Positions 44,305 through 52,725 of a stretch of DNA of 64,000 bases are shown in pieces. Made by a program: the position numbers and the translations under genes. This DNA comes from Oceanimonas baumannii (GTDB lineage: Bacteria > Pseudomonadota > Gammaproteobacteria > Enterobacterales > Aeromonadaceae). Under the pieces are notes generated by a model, which worked only from the letters and a program-made list of their open reading frames with translations, searched no databases and was not told the origin of the DNA. The stretch is taken from contig NZ_NQJF01000004.1 of assembly GCF_002245495.1 (NCBI RefSeq), positions 222,942 through 286,941 on the forward strand. Direction: 5' to 3'. Within the stretch, counting starts at the first letter, position 1, and each line of letters opens with the position of its first letter.

Positions 44305-44335
44305 CAAACGGCCCCAAGGGGCCGTTTTGTTTTTC
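44305..44335 (+). terminator. Terminator after the OmpA-family gene
   Basis: AAACGGCCCC, loop AA, GGGGCCGTTT followed by TGTTTTT, 24 bases past the stop. Confidence 0.92.
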
Positions 44336-44390
44336 TCAATTTCCTTCTGATTCTGGCATACTTTGCTTTTCTCTTTTTATTCCAAACGTG

Positions 44391-44852
44391 ATGCAATGCC
44401 ATTGTGACAGTAAGCAGCCGTTCCCGGACTGCTGCCAGCCTTTTCTGGAAGGCAGGCTCGAGGCCCCAGACCCTCTTACCCTGATGCGCTCCCGCTACAG
44501 TGCCTACTGTACCGGAGCAGGTGAGTATCTGGTGCATACCTGGCACCCTGATACCCTCGAAAAGCTGGATGCCGCCACACTGCGCGAGTCAGGCCTCAGT
44601 ACCGAATGGCTGGGACTGAACATCGTCTTTTCCCGTGGCACACCTGCCGATACTGAAGGTGAAGTAGAATTCAAGGTTCGCTACCGTGAGCATGACCGGG
44701 TGGTGTTACTGCACGAACGCTCCCGTTTCGTTCGCTTTGAAGGCCGCTGGGTGTATCACTCCGGACTGCATAATCCACCAAAAACCGGCCCCAATCAGCC
44801 CTGTCCATGCCACAGCGGCAAAAAATACAAACACTGCTGTAACCGGCGCTAA
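44391..44852 (+). CDS. YchJ-family SEC-C motif protein
   Basis: 153 residues from ATG 44391 (a GTG one codon earlier is also possible). The N-terminal CHCDSKQPFPDCCQP and C-terminal CPCHSGKKYKHCC are cysteine-rich zinc motifs of SEC-C type; the core LMRSRYSAYCTGAGEYLVHTWHP is typical of the YchJ/UPF0225 family. The function is not known; SEC-C zinc fingers are found in SecA. The next gene, purU, begins 25 bases after it and may be co-transcribed, as ychJ and purU are adjacent in E. coli. Confidence 0.88.
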   Translation: MQCHCDSKQPFPDCCQPFLEGRLEAPDPLTLMRSRYSAYCTGAGEYLVHTWHPDTLEKLDAATLRESGLSTEWLGLNIVFSRGTPADTEGEVEFKVRYREHDRVVLLHERSRFVRFEGRWVYHSGLHNPPKTGPNQPCPCHSGKKYKHCCNRR

Positions 44853-44877
44853 GACTTTAAACAACAAGAAGAAGATA

Positions 44878-45714
44878 ATGGAACGAAAAATACTGCTGAG
44901 CCACTGTCCCGATGCTCGTGGGCTTATCTCCAAGATCACCAATATCTGCTATAAGCATCAGCTCAATATCGTGCGCAACGATGAGTTTGTTGACCATGAT
45001 AATGGCCACTTCTTTATGCGCACTGAGCTCGAAGGCCGCTTTAACGATGTCACGTTACTGGCTGATCTGAATGATGCATTGCCAGAAGGAGGTCAGAACC
45101 GACTGGTACCGGCAGGCAGCAAAAGAGTGGTTATTCTGGTGACCCGTGAAGCACACTGCCTTGGCGATATACTGATGAAATACTTCAGTGGTGCCATGAA
45201 CATCGATATTGTGGCGGTGGCCGGTAACTACGACACCCTTCAGGGGCTGACAGAAAAGTTCGGCATTCCCTATCATACCGTGTCCCACGAAGGACTGAAC
45301 CGGACCGAGCACGAACGCAGCCTGATTGAAATCATTGACCGATACGATCCCGACTATGTGGTGCTGGCCAAATATATGCGTATTCTCAGCCCGGACTTTG
45401 TGGCCCGTTATGCAAAACGCATTATCAATATCCATCATTCCTTCCTGCCTGCCTTCATCGGTGCCAGCCCTTACCGGCAAGCCTATGAGCGGGGTGTAAA
45501 AATGATTGGTGCCACTGCTCACTTTGTTACCGACGATCTGGACGAGGGTCCGATTATCGAACAGGACGTGACGCATGTCAGTCATGCCTTCTCGGCTGAA
45601 GACATGGCCAAAGCCGGCCGGGACGTAGAAAAGTCGGTACTGAGCCGGGCACTGAACCTGGTGCTGGAAGAAAGGGTATTCGTTTACGGCAACCGCACCG
45701 TGGTATTTAAATAA
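44878..45714 (+). CDS. purU: Formyltetrahydrofolate deformylase
   Basis: 278 residues from ATG 44878. An N-terminal ACT domain (MERKILLSHCPDARGLISKITNI) is followed by a formyltransferase-like domain with the catalytic histidine in HHSFLPAFIGASPYRQAYERG and the aspartate in TDDLDEGPIIEQD. It hydrolyses 10-formyl-THF to formate and THF, supplying formate for purine synthesis by PurT and balancing one-carbon units; glycine and methionine control it in E. coli. It ends before a GC hairpin without U-run. Confidence 0.95.
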   Translation: MERKILLSHCPDARGLISKITNICYKHQLNIVRNDEFVDHDNGHFFMRTELEGRFNDVTLLADLNDALPEGGQNRLVPAGSKRVVILVTREAHCLGDILMKYFSGAMNIDIVAVAGNYDTLQGLTEKFGIPYHTVSHEGLNRTEHERSLIEIIDRYDPDYVVLAKYMRILSPDFVARYAKRIINIHHSFLPAFIGASPYRQAYERGVKMIGATAHFVTDDLDEGPIIEQDVTHVSHAFSAEDMAKAGRDVEKSVLSRALNLVLEERVFVYGNRTVVFK

Positions 45715-45840
45715 TCATCCCCTTCGGGGAGCTGAAAGCTATTGAGAGCTGTAAACCGTAAGCTAGAAATGGCGGTGTTTGGTGGCTCTCAACCATGCTT
45801 GTAAATACTAGGCTGCCAGCTTTGGATAACCAGCAATTAA

Positions 45841-45868
45841 TCTGCAGGTACTGTACCGTACCTGCAGA
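45841..45868 (-). terminator. Hairpin downstream of the DUF1244 gene
   Basis: TCTGCAGGTAC pairs perfectly with GTACCTGCAGA around a six-base loop, 42 bases past the DUF1244 stop. The U-run is weak (TTAATTG), so it may be a terminator or only a processed 3' end. Confidence 0.5.
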
Positions 45869-45909
45869 CAATGCAAAGCGACTCCCAGCTTAAAGCCGAC
45901 CGCTTACAG

Positions 45910-46203
45910 CTATGACTTGTGGCTTTTCTCAAAAGCAGCTTTCTGCTCAGCGGTCGCTTCTTGCTGATATTTTTCCTTCCACTCGCCATAGGGCATACCA
46001 TATACCCGTTCCCGGGCCTGATCATAATTCATATCTACGCCCCGCTCCTCGGCGGCAGCCAGATACCATTTGCTCAGACAATTGCGGCAAAAGCCGGCCA
46101 GGTTCATCAAGTCAATATTCTGTACATCCTTACGCTTGTCCAGGTGGGCCACCAGGGCACGAAAAGCAGCAGCTTCCAACTCGGTCTGAGTTTGCTTGTC
46201 CAT
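45910..46203 (-). CDS. DUF1244 family protein
   Basis: 97 residues from ATG 46203, with GGAG six to seven bases before it; the ATG at 46215 has no such site. The core RKDVQNIDLMNLAGFCRNCLSKWY, with two conserved cysteines (GFCRNC), and YGMPYGEWKEKYQ are hallmarks of the family. It is small, soluble and helical. Function unknown. It is divergent from yfbR. Confidence 0.9.
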   Translation of the reverse strand: MDKQTQTELEAAAFRALVAHLDKRKDVQNIDLMNLAGFCRNCLSKWYLAAAEERGVDMNYDQARERVYGMPYGEWKEKYQQEATAEQKAAFEKSHKS

Positions 46204-46271
46204 GATCTTCTCCATTGGCTATTGAAGTGCCATTATAGCGGCAAGCCCCGCAAACCTCATGAGGCAGCAGC

Positions 46272-46865
46272 ATGAATCGCAGTCACTTTTTTGCCCAGAT
46301 GGCACGCATGAAGCTCATTCAGCGCTGGCCGCTGATGCGTAATACGGATCCTGAAAACGTGGCCGAACATAGCCTACAGGTCGCGATGGTAGCCCATGCC
46401 CTGGCTGTGATAAAAAATACCCTGTTTGGTGGGCAGCTGGATCCGGGGACCGCCGCCATGCGAGGCCTGTTCCACGACGCCAGCGAAGTGCTGACCGGTG
46501 ATCTGCCCACTCCGGTTAAGTACTTTAACCACGAGATTGCTACCGCTTACAAGGCGATCGAACAGAACGCCGAACAAAGCCTGCTTGCCATGCTGCCCGC
46601 CGAGCTGCGCACGGCCTATCAACCGTTACTGTGCGGCCATGGGGAAGATGACTACAGTCATCTGGTGAAGTCCGCCGACATTCTTTGCGCCTACCTCAAG
46701 TGTGAAGAAGAGCTGTCGGCAGGAAACCGGGAGTTTGCCAAAGCCCGGGAACGGCTCACCACCATGCTGAACGAGCGCATGAACGATGAGATCCGTTATT
46801 TTCTTGACGTATTCGTGCCCAGCTTCTCTCTTTCACTGGATGAAATCTCCACCCCGGACTTCTGA
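46272..46865 (+). CDS. yfbR: 5'-deoxynucleotidase, HD domain
   Basis: 197 residues, close to E. coli YfbR (199). The HD metal ligands are the histidine in [17 protein letters not shown] and the pair in [18 protein letters not shown], with the final aspartate in [14 protein letters not shown]. It dephosphorylates dNMPs and helps set dNTP pools. GAGG lies seven bases before the ATG. Its last 70 bases overlap the convergent DUF3833 gene, an unusually long tail overlap. Confidence 0.93.
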   Translation: MNRSHFFAQMARMKLIQRWPLMRNTDPENVAEHSLQVAMVAHALAVIKNTLFGGQLDPGTAAMRGLFHDASEVLTGDLPTPVKYFNHEIATAYKAIEQNAEQSLLAMLPAELRTAYQPLLCGHGEDDYSHLVKSADILCAYLKCEEELSAGNREFAKARERLTTMLNERMNDEIRYFLDVFVPSFSLSLDEISTPDF

Positions 46866-47416
46866 GGTATGAGTGAATCATTCCTATCGGATTTTCGCTC
46901 AATCCACAGGGTGACTTCGCCGACGTTGAAGCCCCACTTGGTCATTTCGGCCCGGTTGATAAGGCGGTCTTCATCCAGCAAATACATCCAGTCATTGAAA
47001 TCGATATTCCACACCCTGCCATCAACCGGTACTGCCAGGGTATAACGCCAGTTCAGGGCATAACCCCGGGTGCGCCCTTCAGCCGGAATCACTACATCAC
47101 CGGCAGTGCCGGTATAACGGCCATCGGCATGCTTTTCCAGCCTCCAGGTCCGGCGTTGCCGCTCTCCGTCGTCATAAACAAAGTTTTCTTCCAATATGCC
47201 CTGGTTGTCTTTCCAGCTGGCCACCATGTCCACCTTAAAGCGGCGCAACACCCTTCCGGAGCGATCCTGAACCATACCAAAAGCCACCAGCTCTCCACGA
47301 AAGAACTCATCCAGTTCCAGCGCCGGCGTGGTGCCCGCATAATCTTCGATTTTACTGCTGCAGGAGGCCAGTAGCGAAGCCAGCACCAGAGTCAGTATCA
47401 TCAGTAATATTTTCAT
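46796..47416 (-). CDS. DUF3833 lipoprotein, last gene of the photolyase operon
   Basis: 206 residues. The signal peptide ends in a lipobox (LASC), so it is an envelope lipoprotein. The rest matches the DUF3833 family ([22 protein letters not shown], then [24 protein letters not shown]), probably a lipocalin-like beta-rich fold. It starts one base after the chalcone-isomerase-like gene stops. The C-terminal end overlaps yfbR on the other strand. Its place in the operon suggests a role in lipid or envelope handling; the function is not known. Confidence 0.87.
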   Translation of the reverse strand: MKILLMILTLVLASLLASCSSKIEDYAGTTPALELDEFFRGELVAFGMVQDRSGRVLRRFKVDMVASWKDNQGILEENFVYDDGERQRRTWRLEKHADGRYTGTAGDVVIPAEGRTRGYALNWRYTLAVPVDGRVWNIDFNDWMYLLDEDRLINRAEMTKWGFNVGEVTLWIERKSDRNDSLIPQKSGVEISSSEREKLGTNTSRK

Positions 47417-47417
47417 A

Positions 47418-47900
47418 TCATCCCCCTTTCAGCTTCCGGGTCAGTCCTGGATTACGGCTGTCGCTTGAAAACCATATGGCCAAAAAGGCAGGGGCAAAGT
47501 CCGGATCCCCCATGCTACCTACCAGTTGCCAGTTAAAGTAAAACCGGCTGGTGCCATCCTCATCCACTCTGAGTACCAGTTCGTCATTAGTACGCACCGA
47601 AGGCCATATTTTCGCCAGCTGTCCGGGCCATTCCCGTTTCCATTCCACCCCCAACCGCTGCCACTCCTCCACAGTGGCGGTGATCAAATCGTCATTGTCG
47701 ATATTACGCTGATAACGCAAGGATAATGCCTGAGGATATTGTCCCGGCTGATAATGACCACTTTCACTGTAAAAGCGGGCCTGGTACAGCTCCCAGAACA
47801 ACCAGCTCATTCTTCCCTGACCCACCAGGGTAAGATCACCCACGGGACTGGCCGCTACCGATGACACCAGCAAGAGCAGCATGCAACAAAGTGTTTTCAT
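47418..47900 (-). CDS. Chalcone isomerase-like exported protein
   Basis: 160 residues with a signal peptide (MKTLCCMLLLLVSSVAASP). The body matches the bacterial chalcone_3 family (GQGRMSWLFWELYQARFYS, LSLRYQRNIDNDDLITAT, then DEDGTSRFYFNWQLVGSMGDPDFA). The fold is that of plant fatty-acid-binding and chalcone isomerase proteins, so binding of a fatty-acid-like ligand in the periplasm is plausible; no isomerase activity is implied. Start and previous stop overlap by ATGA. Confidence 0.85.
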   Translation of the reverse strand: MKTLCCMLLLLVSSVAASPVGDLTLVGQGRMSWLFWELYQARFYSESGHYQPGQYPQALSLRYQRNIDNDDLITATVEEWQRLGVEWKREWPGQLAKIWPSVRTNDELVLRVDEDGTSRFYFNWQLVGSMGDPDFAPAFLAIWFSSDSRNPGLTRKLKGG

Positions 47901-48385
47901 GGTTCAATTCTCCGCAGTCGTCGGTCAAGCATCACCAGCAGAGGCAACAGTCCCGACCAGATAACACCCAGGATCAATGCCGATGGCCAGAAACCCAGTG
48001 GCAGAACCACGGCTTCCAGCTTCCAGCCGGCAAGATAGGAGCTGGCTCCCGCCCCTGCCCCGAACAGTGCCAGCCAAGGCAAAGAAAAGCGTCTGAGCCA
48101 AACGAGACTGTGGCCCAGGGTCAGCACAAATCCTGCCCACAAAACACCCAGCCACAGTGGCCAGTGACTGAAGGAAAACACTCCGCCAAACGTCAGCAAG
48201 GCATCCACCCCGCATCCCAAAGCGGCCAGCCACAGCACACGCAGATCGGCACGCCGGCTGGGAGTGAATAAAAAATGTATCAGCAGCAGACAGAGGGCCA
48301 GCCAGGCCCAGGCATTTTGTCCGGCCACCGCCAGCAACCAGAAGCCTTCAAAGGCTATAAGTTGGGTCCATTGCCATGCCGACAT
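47897..48385 (-). CDS. DUF2878 integral membrane protein
   Basis: 162 residues and about five membrane helices (GFWLLAVAGQNAWAWLALCL, then SHWPLWLGVLWAGFVLTLGHS). It matches the DUF2878 family, which occurs in this type of operon. It has GGAG nine bases before the ATG, and its first 31 bases overlap the end of the CFA-type gene in another frame. Function unknown; I infer a role linked to the neighbouring lipid enzymes. Confidence 0.85.
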   Translation of the reverse strand: MSAWQWTQLIAFEGFWLLAVAGQNAWAWLALCLLLIHFLFTPSRRADLRVLWLAALGCGVDALLTFGGVFSFSHWPLWLGVLWAGFVLTLGHSLVWLRRFSLPWLALFGAGAGASSYLAGWKLEAVVLPLGFWPSALILGVIWSGLLPLLVMLDRRLRRIEP

Positions 48386-49608
48386 GATCTCGCTCCGGGC
48401 TTGGCTGCTTCAAAATGAGCAAGGCCAATGGTGCCTTCCAGAAAACCGCCTTCACAGTAGGCAAAATAGAAAGCCCATAACCGCTGAAAGTCATCGCTGT
48501 AGCCCAAACGGGAAAGACGGGGAGCCGCTTGCTGAAAACGTGCAGCCCAGATCCGCAGAGTTTCAGCATAGTGCCAGCCATAATCATGTAGCCGCACCAG
48601 ACTCATATCCGTTTGCTCTCGCAGGTGACGGGACATTTCGCCGACCGAAGGCAGACAGCCACCGGGAAAAATGTAACGCTGAATAAAATCCACGCTTTTA
48701 CGGTATTGCCGGTAACGCTGATCGGCAATAGTAATGGCCTGAATAAGCAGGCGACCATCGGGCTTGAGCAATCGGTCAAGCATACGGAAATATTCCGGCA
48801 GATACTCATGGCCAACGGCTTCAATCATCTCCACTGATACCAGCTTGTCATATTGGCCGGTCAGTTCCCGGTAATCCTTTAGCAACAGCGTCACCCTGTC
48901 TTCAAGCCCCTCACGCTTAATCCGGACGCGGGCATACTCAAACTGCGCTTCAGACAAAGTGGTGGTCGTGACCCGACAGCCATAATGACGGGCGGCATAA
49001 CAGGCCAGCCCACCCCAGCCAGTACCAATTTCCAGCAAATGATCGCCCGGCTTCAGCTCCAGCCGGGAGCAGATCAGCCGCAACTTATACTCCTGAGCCA
49101 GCTCCAGCGACGAGCCGTTTCTTGGAAAAACCGCTGATGAATACTGCATTTGCGGATCGAGAAAAAGTTCATACATGTCATTGCCCAAATCGTAATGGGC
49201 AGCAATGTTGGCCCGGCTACCCGCTTTTGAATTGCGGTTCCGCCAGTGTGACAGCCGTAGCCAGGGCCAGGTAAGCCAGCCCAGCCGGCGTTCCAGCCGA
49301 TCCATCACGTGGGTATTACGGGCAAACAGCCGTATCAGACTAGTCAGATCCGGGCTGAACCAGTCCCCTTCAACCCAACTTTCAGCGGCGCTGATACTGC
49401 CTCCGCTCAGCAAACGGCGATAAAAACGGGGTTCCACTACCTGAATTTCTGCCTGCAATGCCGAGCGTGCATCACCGAAGAAAAAATGATCATCACCATC
49501 GAGTACAGTCAGTCCGGCATTTTTCAGCCCCGGTAATAAGGAAAATGCCAGGTTACGGGCCCATCGATCCAAACGGCGGGGGGCTGCTAGGGTCAGGGTT
49601 GTTTCCAT
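48355..49608 (-). CDS. CFA-type (cyclopropane fatty acid synthase-like) methyltransferase
   Basis: 417 residues. The SAM site LLEIGTGWGGLACYAARHYG, followed by TTTLSEAQFEYARVR, and VSVEMIEAVGHEYLPEYF with the active-site region are clear; FYFAYCEGGFLEGTIGLAHFE near the C terminus holds the conserved cysteine. An N-terminal extension of about 110 residues replaces the E. coli lipid-binding domain. It adds a methyl group to the double bond of unsaturated acyl chains in phospholipids. Because FAD and DUF1365 genes precede it, its product may not be a cyclopropane but a methylated or further oxidised fatty acid; that is inference. Confidence 0.88.
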   Translation of the reverse strand: METTLTLAAPRRLDRWARNLAFSLLPGLKNAGLTVLDGDDHFFFGDARSALQAEIQVVEPRFYRRLLSGGSISAAESWVEGDWFSPDLTSLIRLFARNTHVMDRLERRLGWLTWPWLRLSHWRNRNSKAGSRANIAAHYDLGNDMYELFLDPQMQYSSAVFPRNGSSLELAQEYKLRLICSRLELKPGDHLLEIGTGWGGLACYAARHYGCRVTTTTLSEAQFEYARVRIKREGLEDRVTLLLKDYRELTGQYDKLVSVEMIEAVGHEYLPEYFRMLDRLLKPDGRLLIQAITIADQRYRQYRKSVDFIQRYIFPGGCLPSVGEMSRHLREQTDMSLVRLHDYGWHYAETLRIWAARFQQAAPRLSRLGYSDDFQRLWAFYFAYCEGGFLEGTIGLAHFEAAKPGARSCRHGNGPNL

Positions 49609-49618
49609 CTTGGCGTCC

Positions 49619-50338
49619 TCAAGGATGTGAATGGTAAGGGATTCGTTTTAAAAACAATTTCAGAGCCTGCCAGTAAATGCCGCGTACCACTGTCAGTGTC
49701 ATCAGCGGCCACTGCCGCAGTGCTGCTTTCAGCGCAAGTGCATTGAATGGGTTTCGACGCAGGGCCAGCGTGGCATCAAATAACAATTCAGGATTACGGT
49801 TCTCTATGTGAACCAGAGTCCGCCTTGCCGGCGGAACAATCCGCCAGTGATACTGCATGTTCATGCTCATAAACGGAGAGACATGAAACGCCTTCTCGGT
49901 AACGCCGGACTGCTTCAAATCCACCAGATAACAATGGCGTTCATTCCAGGGGGTGTTGTGCACCTCCGCCAGCAAATAACGGGCCTCGCCCTGCCGGTAG
50001 CAGAAAAACAGGTTCACCGGGCTGAAATAGATACCAAAGCAGCGTACCTGCCCGAGCATCTTCACGCGGTTCAGGTTATTGATCTCGCCACCAAGGCGGG
50101 CTACTTCCGCCAATACCGATTGCTTGAGCGGCTCCTTGGGATCACCCAGGTAGTCACTGCGGCGAAAGCTCAGGGGGGCGAAACGCTCAAGGGCAAACCA
50201 GCGGCTGACAGCAGCCAGCTCAGCCAGCTCATCCAGATCCAGCGCCAGCATATAAAGACCGTAACTGAAGGCATGGGCACGGGGACGGTAGCGCCGGTGT
50301 CGCACCACCCCGGTATAAATGGCACTGTTCAGGTTCAT
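49619..50338 (-). CDS. DUF1365 family protein
   Basis: 239 residues from ATG 50338 (MNLNSAIYTGVVRHRRYRP). Family motifs include HAFSYGLYMLALDLDEL, GQVRCFGIYFSPVNLFFCY and AFHVSPFMSMNMQYHWRI. The start overlaps the FAD oxidoreductase stop by ATGA, while the CFA gene starts 10 bases after its stop. The FAD-DUF1365-CFA trio is widespread in proteobacteria; biochemical function of DUF1365 is not settled. Soluble or peripheral protein. Confidence 0.9.
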   Translation of the reverse strand: MNLNSAIYTGVVRHRRYRPRAHAFSYGLYMLALDLDELAELAAVSRWFALERFAPLSFRRSDYLGDPKEPLKQSVLAEVARLGGEINNLNRVKMLGQVRCFGIYFSPVNLFFCYRQGEARYLLAEVHNTPWNERHCYLVDLKQSGVTEKAFHVSPFMSMNMQYHWRIVPPARRTLVHIENRNPELLFDATLALRRNPFNALALKAALRQWPLMTLTVVRGIYWQALKLFLKRIPYHSHP

Positions 50339-51582
50339 AGATGCACCCCAAAACGTTCGCATACGTCCAGGGCGCTACGCACACCGTCCTCATGGAACCC
50401 GTTGTACCAATAAGCCCCGCAAAAATGAGTATGACGATGGCCACATATTTCCTGGCGCCGGCGCTGAGACACAATGGCATCGCGGTTATAAACCGGATGA
50501 GCATAAGTAAACCGGCGAAGAATGCATTCGGGGGCAATAGCTTCACTGCGATTCAGGGTCACACACACCGTTTCACCGGCTTCAATACCCTGCAGAATAT
50601 TCATGTTGTAGGTGACCGCAGGCAGCGCGTCTTCGCCGCCATCGAGATAATAATTCCAGCTTGCCCACGCCCTGCGTTCTGCTGGCAGCAGACGAATATC
50701 GGTATGCAACACCACTTCGTTATTCCGGTACTCAAGGCCACCCAGCACTTTCCGCTCTGCCTCAGAAGCATCGGCCAGCATCGCCAGGGCCTGATCCGAG
50801 TGGCAGGCCATTATCACCTCGTCAAAGTGCTCGCTGCCGGCAGCAGTGGTGATCTTTACTCCATTTTCCACCCGCTGTACCCACTGGACCGGAGTGTTAA
50901 GGCGTATCTCCTGCACGCCCTGTACCAGAGCAGGTATATAGCTGCGTGAACCTCCTTCCACCACATACCACTGGGGTCTGTCCACCAGGTTGAGCAAGCC
51001 GTGATGATTGAAAAAACGCAGAAAGAAGGCCAACGGAAAATCACGACTGTCAGCCAGCGACGATGACCAGATAGCTGCCACCATGGGCAGTACATAATGG
51101 CCGGCGAAGAAGTCAGAAAAGCCATATTGCGCAAGAAAACGCCCCAAGGTATCTCCATCATTGAGAGAGCCTTGCTTCAGCACCCGCTTGCACAACAGGT
51201 TGAAACGGACAATTTCAAGCAAGAAGTGGTAAAAACGGCTGTTCAGAAGATTTTTCCGCTGAGCAAACAGGGTGTTGAGGGTATGGCCGTTATATTCCAG
51301 TCCGGTCGCCGCCTGCTGCACACTGAAGCTCATTTCAGCAGGCCGGGCCTTAACCCCGGCCTGAGCCAGTAACTGCTGAAAACGCGGGTAAGTACGGTCG
51401 TTGAATACAATAAACCCGGTATCTACCGCATAGGTTCGGCCATTCAATGACACGTCCACCGTGGCGGTGTGACCGCCGAGATAATCATTGGCTTCAAACA
51501 GGGTCACCTTGTGTTGCCGGCTCAGCAACCAGGCCGATGTCAGACCGGCAATACCGCTGCCTATCACTGCAATATTACTCAT
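50335..51582 (-). CDS. FAD-dependent oxidoreductase (amine oxidase-like)
   Basis: 415 residues. The N-terminal dinucleotide-binding fold is standard (IAVIGSGIAGLTSAWLL, then LFEANDYLGGHTATVDV). The remainder resembles the flavin amine oxidase/desaturase-like proteins that accompany CFA and DUF1365 genes (DTGFIVFNDRTYPRFQQLL, then NYYLDGGEDALPAVTYNMN). It may desaturate or oxidise the methylated acyl chain. A good AGGGA precedes the ATG. It overlaps the SDR gene by 8 bases. Confidence 0.88.
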   Translation of the reverse strand: MSNIAVIGSGIAGLTSAWLLSRQHKVTLFEANDYLGGHTATVDVSLNGRTYAVDTGFIVFNDRTYPRFQQLLAQAGVKARPAEMSFSVQQAATGLEYNGHTLNTLFAQRKNLLNSRFYHFLLEIVRFNLLCKRVLKQGSLNDGDTLGRFLAQYGFSDFFAGHYVLPMVAAIWSSSLADSRDFPLAFFLRFFNHHGLLNLVDRPQWYVVEGGSRSYIPALVQGVQEIRLNTPVQWVQRVENGVKITTAAGSEHFDEVIMACHSDQALAMLADASEAERKVLGGLEYRNNEVVLHTDIRLLPAERRAWASWNYYLDGGEDALPAVTYNMNILQGIEAGETVCVTLNRSEAIAPECILRRFTYAHPVYNRDAIVSQRRRQEICGHRHTHFCGAYWYNGFHEDGVRSALDVCERFGVHL

Positions 51583-52306
51583 AAGTATTCCCTTTCATAC
51601 GACGGGCCAGGCTGAGCCACCATCCGTAAGGCAGCCACGACAGTAATTTCAGAGTGACAATAAACGCAGAGGGAAAAGTGATTTCATGTTTACCTCTGGC
51701 AAGACCGGAACGAATGATCCGGCTGGCCTGCACCGGGCTGACACGGCCAGGCATGGGGAAGTCGTTCTTCTGCGTCAGAGGCGTATCCACAAAACCCGGC
51801 CGTACCAGGCTCACAGCCACTTGTGAGGAATTCAGATCCACTGCCAGAGTGCGGGCCAGATAATCCACTCCGGCCTTGGAGGCACCGTAGGCTTCGGCCC
51901 GGGTAAGCGGAACAAAAGTGACCGCAGAACTCACCAGCGCCAGCCGACCACCAGTTTTAATACGCGGCAACACCGCCGCGACACAATTGGCAGTACCAAT
52001 CAGGTTGGCCTGCACCACCCGTTCAAACAGGTCAGCATCAAAGGCATGGGCGTCATCCACATATTCACAGGTACCGGCGTTGAGAATGGCCAGATCCACC
52101 GGAGCCACCGTGCTCAGCCCCATCCTGACAGCCTCGCGGTCATTAATGTCAAACACACCGTATTCCACCCCTTCACCGGGTAGCGCCTGAGTCAGCTTGC
52201 TTTTATTGCGGCCACAGGCCACAACTTGCCAGCCGTCAGCCAGGTAGTCGGTGGCCAGCTGCAGGCCAATGCCGGAGCTGGCACCGGTAACCAATACCCG
52301 CTTCAT
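51575..52306 (-). CDS. Short-chain dehydrogenase/reductase
   Basis: 243 residues from ATG 52306, with GGAGG eight bases before it; the longer frame upstream is a shadow. NAD(P)-binding TGASSGIG at residue 7, the NAG motif LAILNAGTCEY, the catalytic serine (LVSSAVTF) and YGASKAG with the Tyr-x3-Lys pair are all present. The C-terminal region (KLLSWLPYGWWLSLARRMK) is amphipathic, suggesting membrane contact. Substrate unknown; likely a lipid-type or hydrophobic alcohol/ketone. Confidence 0.9.
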   Translation of the reverse strand: MKRVLVTGASSGIGLQLATDYLADGWQVVACGRNKSKLTQALPGEGVEYGVFDINDREAVRMGLSTVAPVDLAILNAGTCEYVDDAHAFDADLFERVVQANLIGTANCVAAVLPRIKTGGRLALVSSAVTFVPLTRAEAYGASKAGVDYLARTLAVDLNSSQVAVSLVRPGFVDTPLTQKNDFPMPGRVSPVQASRIIRSGLARGKHEITFPSAFIVTLKLLSWLPYGWWLSLARRMKGNTYE

Positions 52307-52725
52307 GGATTCAGCCTCCGTTTCAGCGCACGAATGCAATTGCCCAGTAACGGCAAGCGCTCGTAAAGCATGGTACCGAGATCGAAGAAGTCTCTGTGGT
52401 AATACACACTCTCGGCAAAACACAGGTGGCTAACACCGGGGACACTAACCGGCCGTCCACTATTGAGACGAGGGTGAGTAAAGTGCATTTCCCAGCGCAC
52501 ATAGGCCTCACCGTCCTGCTCCATGACCTGAATAATGTCAAAACGACATTGCTGCACCCGTTCAAACAAGCCCTCGAAATAAGCAACCAGGGCATCGATG
52601 CCACGGATATTGTGAGCCGGGTCTGCAAACAGCACATCATCGGAATACACATGACGCAGCTCCTGCAGCTGCTCAGGTGACAAGCTTTGATACAGTCGGC
52701 AAAACGCATCAAGAGCCGGGCTCAT
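52303..52725 (-). CDS. SnoaL/NTF2-like family protein
   Basis: 140 residues of the NTF2-like cone fold (FCRLYQSLSPEQLQELRHVY, then DDVLFADPAHNIRGIDALVAYF, EDGEAYVRWEMHF-like strand and SHLCFAESVYYHRDFFDLGTM). These proteins bind small hydrophobic ligands or catalyse isomerisations. A strong AAGGAGGAG precedes the ATG, which overlaps the photolyase stop (ATGA). Function unknown; it is a constant companion of the SDR and FAD genes in such operons, by my recollection. Confidence 0.85.
   Translation of the reverse strand: MSPALDAFCRLYQSLSPEQLQELRHVYSDDVLFADPAHNIRGIDALVAYFEGLFERVQQCRFDIIQVMEQDGEAYVRWEMHFTHPRLNSGRPVSVPGVSHLCFAESVYYHRDFFDLGTMLYERLPLLGNCIRALKRRLNP

Noticed and set aside
45719..45730. 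Terminator after purU
   Set aside because: CCCCTTCGGGG is short and has no U-run.
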